Positions 61,845 through 64,000 of a stretch of DNA of 64,000 nucleotides are shown piece after piece. The stretch comes from Flavobacteriaceae bacterium (GTDB taxonomy: Bacteria > Bacteroidota > Bacteroidia > Flavobacteriales > Flavobacteriaceae): assembly GCA_002707025.1 (NCBI GenBank), contig PALG01000033.1, positions 62,001 to 126,000 on the forward strand. The letters run 5' to 3'. How positions within the stretch are numbered: the stretch's first letter is position 1; each line of letters opens with the position of its first letter. The translations under genes and the position numbers were made by a program. Under the pieces are notes generated by a model. The model was given only the letters and a program-made list of their open reading frames with translations. It made no database searches and had not been told where the DNA came from.

Positions 61845-63419
61845 ATGGCAGAAGTAAAACCCGCTGAAATATCAGCAATTTTAAAGCAACAACTTTCAGA
61901 TTTTGAAGCATCAGCTTCATTGGACGAAGTAGGAACTGTATTGACCGTGGGGGATGGTATTGCCCGCGTTTACGGACTCTCAAACGCACAATACGGAGAA
62001 TTGGTGGAGTTTGAAAACGGTTTGGAAGGAATCGTTCTAAACCTAGAAGAAGATAATGTTGGGGTGGTATTGTTAGGGCCTTCTAAAGAAATTAGAGAAG
62101 GCGCTACTGTAAAGCGTACCCAGCGTATTGCTTCTATTAATGTAGGAGAAGGAATTGTTGGACGTGTGGTAAATACCTTAGGGCAGCCTATCGATGGGAA
62201 AGGACCTATCGAAGGGAAAACCTATGAAATGCCATTAGAGCGTAAAGCTCCAGGGGTAATTTACCGTCAGCCGGTAAACGAACCTTTGCAAACAGGTATC
62301 AAATCTATCGATGCCATGATCCCTGTAGGTCGTGGACAGCGTGAGTTAGTAATTGGTGACCGTCAAACAGGTAAAACAACTGTTTGTATCGATACCATTC
62401 TTAACCAGAAAGAATTTTACGATGCCGGAGAGCCGGTATATTGTATCTATGTGGCCGTTGGACAAAAAGCGTCTACGGTAGCAAACATTGCCAAAGTATT
62501 GGAAGATAAAGGAGCTTTAGCCTATACCACGATTGTAGCAGCAAACGCTTCAGATCCTGCTCCAATGCAGGTATATGCGCCTTTCGCAGGAGCGGCTATT
62601 GGAGAATATTTTAGGGATACGGGACGTCCAGCCTTGATTGTTTATGATGACTTATCCAAACAAGCAGTAGCTTATCGTGAGGTATCTTTGTTGCTTCGTC
62701 GTCCTCCAGGGCGTGAGGCTTATCCAGGAGACGTTTTCTTCCTTCACTCAAGATTGTTGGAACGTTCTGCAAAAGTGATTGCCGATGATGATATCGCCAA
62801 AAACATGAACGATCTTCCAGCCTCTTTAAAAGAAGTTGTAAAAGGAGGAGGTTCCTTAACAGCACTTCCTATTATTGAAACACAAGCAGGAGACGTTTCT
62901 GCCTATATTCCAACCAACGTAATTTCGATTACCGATGGACAGATTTTCTTGGAGTCCGACTTGTTCAACTCTGGGGTACGTCCTGCGATTAACGTAGGTA
63001 TTTCGGTATCACGTGTGGGTGGTTCGGCACAGATCAAGTCCATGAAAAAAGTAGCCGGTACGTTGAAGCTTGACCAAGCACAGTTCCGTGAATTGGAAGC
63101 GTTCGCAAAATTCGGTTCCGATTTGGATGCGGCTACCATGAACGTAATTGAAAAAGGAAAGCGTAACGTGGAAATCCTGAAACAAGCACAGAATGATCCT
63201 TACACGGTTGAAGATCAGGTAGCAATTATCTATGCAGGATCCAAGAACTTGTTACGTAATGTTCCTGTAGATAAAGTAAAAGAATTTGAAAGAGATTTCA
63301 TCGAATTACTAAATGCCAAGCATAGAGATACATTAGATACCTTGAAGGCAGGAAAATTAACCGATGAGACGATTGATGTATTGACTTCAGTAGCAAAAGA
63401 TCTTTCATCTAGATACTAA
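61845..63419 (+). CDS. atpA: ATP synthase subunit alpha
   Basis: A 524-residue F1 non-catalytic nucleotide-binding subunit. It has the alpha N-terminus with [10 protein letters not shown], the Walker [64 protein letters not shown], and the alpha signature [19 protein letters not shown]. Length is near the usual 510. A hairpin separates it from atpG. Confidence 0.97.
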   Translation: MAEVKPAEISAILKQQLSDFEASASLDEVGTVLTVGDGIARVYGLSNAQYGELVEFENGLEGIVLNLEEDNVGVVLLGPSKEIREGATVKRTQRIASINVGEGIVGRVVNTLGQPIDGKGPIEGKTYEMPLERKAPGVIYRQPVNEPLQTGIKSIDAMIPVGRGQRELVIGDRQTGKTTVCIDTILNQKEFYDAGEPVYCIYVAVGQKASTVANIAKVLEDKGALAYTTIVAANASDPAPMQVYAPFAGAAIGEYFRDTGRPALIVYDDLSKQAVAYREVSLLLRRPPGREAYPGDVFFLHSRLLERSAKVIADDDIAKNMNDLPASLKEVVKGGGSLTALPIIETQAGDVSAYIPTNVISITDGQIFLESDLFNSGVRPAINVGISVSRVGGSAQIKSMKKVAGTLKLDQAQFRELEAFAKFGSDLDAATMNVIEKGKRNVEILKQAQNDPYTVEDQVAIIYAGSKNLLRNVPVDKVKEFERDFIELLNAKHRDTLDTLKAGKLTDETIDVLTSVAKDLSSRY

Positions 63420-63428
63420 ATTATAACT

Positions 63429-63450
63429 CCTCCCTACAAGTGTAGGGAGG
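63429..63450 (+). promoter_or_regulatory. Hairpin between atpA and atpG
   Basis: Perfect 9-bp stem CCTCCCTAC (63429-63437) / GTAGGGAGG (63442-63450), loop AAGT. A short purine-rich run but no T-tract follows, so termination is unlikely. It may act on mRNA processing or stability. Confidence 0.55.
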
Positions 63451-63476
63451 ATTTCAGCTAAACTCAAAAAGAGCGT

Positions 63477-64000
63477 ATGGCTAACTTAAAGGAAATAAGA
63501 AATAGGATTGCTTCGGTAGGTTCAACCATGCAAATTACCAGTGCCATGAAAATGGTATCGGCAGCAAAGTTGAAAAAAGCGCAGGATGCCATTACAGCCA
63601 TGCGCCCCTATGCCGAAACACTTACCACTTTGTTACAAAACCTAAGTGCCACCCTAGATGGTGACAGCGGAAGTAAATATTCTGTACAAAGGGAAGTAAA
63701 AAATGTATTGGTGGTAGCCATTACGTCCAATCGTGGATTGGCAGGAGCCTTTAACAGTAATATTGTTAAAGAATGTAAGCGAAGCATTTCTGAAACCTAT
63801 GCCGGTAAAAAAGTAGATTTTGTGACCCTTGGGAAAAAAGGGAATGATATCCTTAAGAAAACTGGAAGTGTCATTGAAAACAACAACGCTATTTTCGATG
63901 ATCTTACTTTTGATAACAACGCTGAAATTGCCCAAAAATTAATGGATCTTTTCGCGGAAGGGAAGTACGATAAGATTGTATTGGTGTACAACAAGTTCAA
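63477..64000 (+). CDS. atpG: ATP synthase subunit gamma (3' end cut by window edge)
   Basis: The central shaft turned by the c-ring. The frame from ATG 63477 begins MANLKEIRNRIASVGSTMQI, then TSAMKMVSAAKLKKAQDAI, the classic gamma N-terminal coiled coil, and continues with VVAITSNRGLAGAFNSNIV. 174 complete codons lie in the window, and about 110 residues are missing. It completes the order atpB-E-F-H-A-G. atpD and atpC are not in this operon segment, fitting Bacteroidota, where they lie elsewhere. Confidence 0.96.
   Translation, partial: MANLKEIRNRIASVGSTMQITSAMKMVSAAKLKKAQDAITAMRPYAETLTTLLQNLSATLDGDSGSKYSVQREVKNVLVVAITSNRGLAGAFNSNIVKECKRSISETYAGKKVDFVTLGKKGNDILKKTGSVIENNNAIFDDLTFDNNAEIAQKLMDLFAEGKYDKIVLVYNKF

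Overview
The window reads as chromosome of a marine-type Flavobacteriaceae (Bacteroidota). The evidence is family content: a PorW/SprE-like type IX secretion/gliding lipoprotein, a DUF4175 coiled-coil membrane protein, DUF4837, DUF4254, a DUF2807 protein, a long AtpB with a signal-peptide extension and a 63-residue AtpE. It also has Bacteroidota-type promoter elements (TAnnTTTG) ahead of many genes and frequent TTG starts. No insertion sequence, prophage, CRISPR array or rRNA operon was seen. Most of the sequence is core genome.

Layout. 1-11.7 kb: housekeeping genes in short units (rpiB, RNase R, MarC, LysE, tRNA-Cys, folB, glnS, an SPFH protein, an outer-membrane protein, gltX). 11.8-18.5 kb: DUF4175 protein, ybeY, mnmG and a methyltransferase; two parS-like 16-mers bracket mnmG, which suggests an origin-proximal chromosome-partition locus. 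18.5-28.2 kb: holB, pgk, a MltD-like LysM transglycosylase, DUF4837 lipoprotein, tatA, an M23 peptidase, a GH3-family adenylase and a two-part protein whose C-terminus resembles nucleoside phosphorylases.

28.2-49.9 kb: a roughly 21.7-kb surface-polysaccharide locus on one strand, closed by a convergent CapK-like gene. It encodes dTDP-L-rhamnose synthesis (rmlBACD), a Wzz-like chain-length protein, a Wzx flippase, four glycosyltransferases, a hexapeptide acyltransferase, a polysaccharide deacetylase, two sulfotransferases, three O-antigen polymerase/ligase-like membrane proteins, UDP-glucose dehydrogenase, UDP-glucuronate decarboxylase and the undecaprenyl-phosphate sugar transferase that starts the repeat unit. 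Together these point to a Wzx/Wzy-type polymer with rhamnose, uronic acid and/or xylose, probably sulfated and acylated.

49.9-58.6 kb: purD, small membrane proteins, a DUF4254/glycosyltransferase-9 pair, a ferredoxin-reductase-like flavoprotein, PorW/SprE and a bactofilin. 58.6-64 kb: the F-type ATP synthase operon (atpZ/I-like gene, a small membrane protein, atpB-E-F-H-A and the start of atpG), with two strong non-terminator hairpins in its intergenic spaces.

The most distinctive non-coding signals are the parS-like pair around mnmG, a layered inverted-repeat structure at 18528-18620, the hairpins inside the atp operon, and a hairpin that buries the start codon of the LysE-family gene. All calls were made by reading; no homology search or folding program was run.
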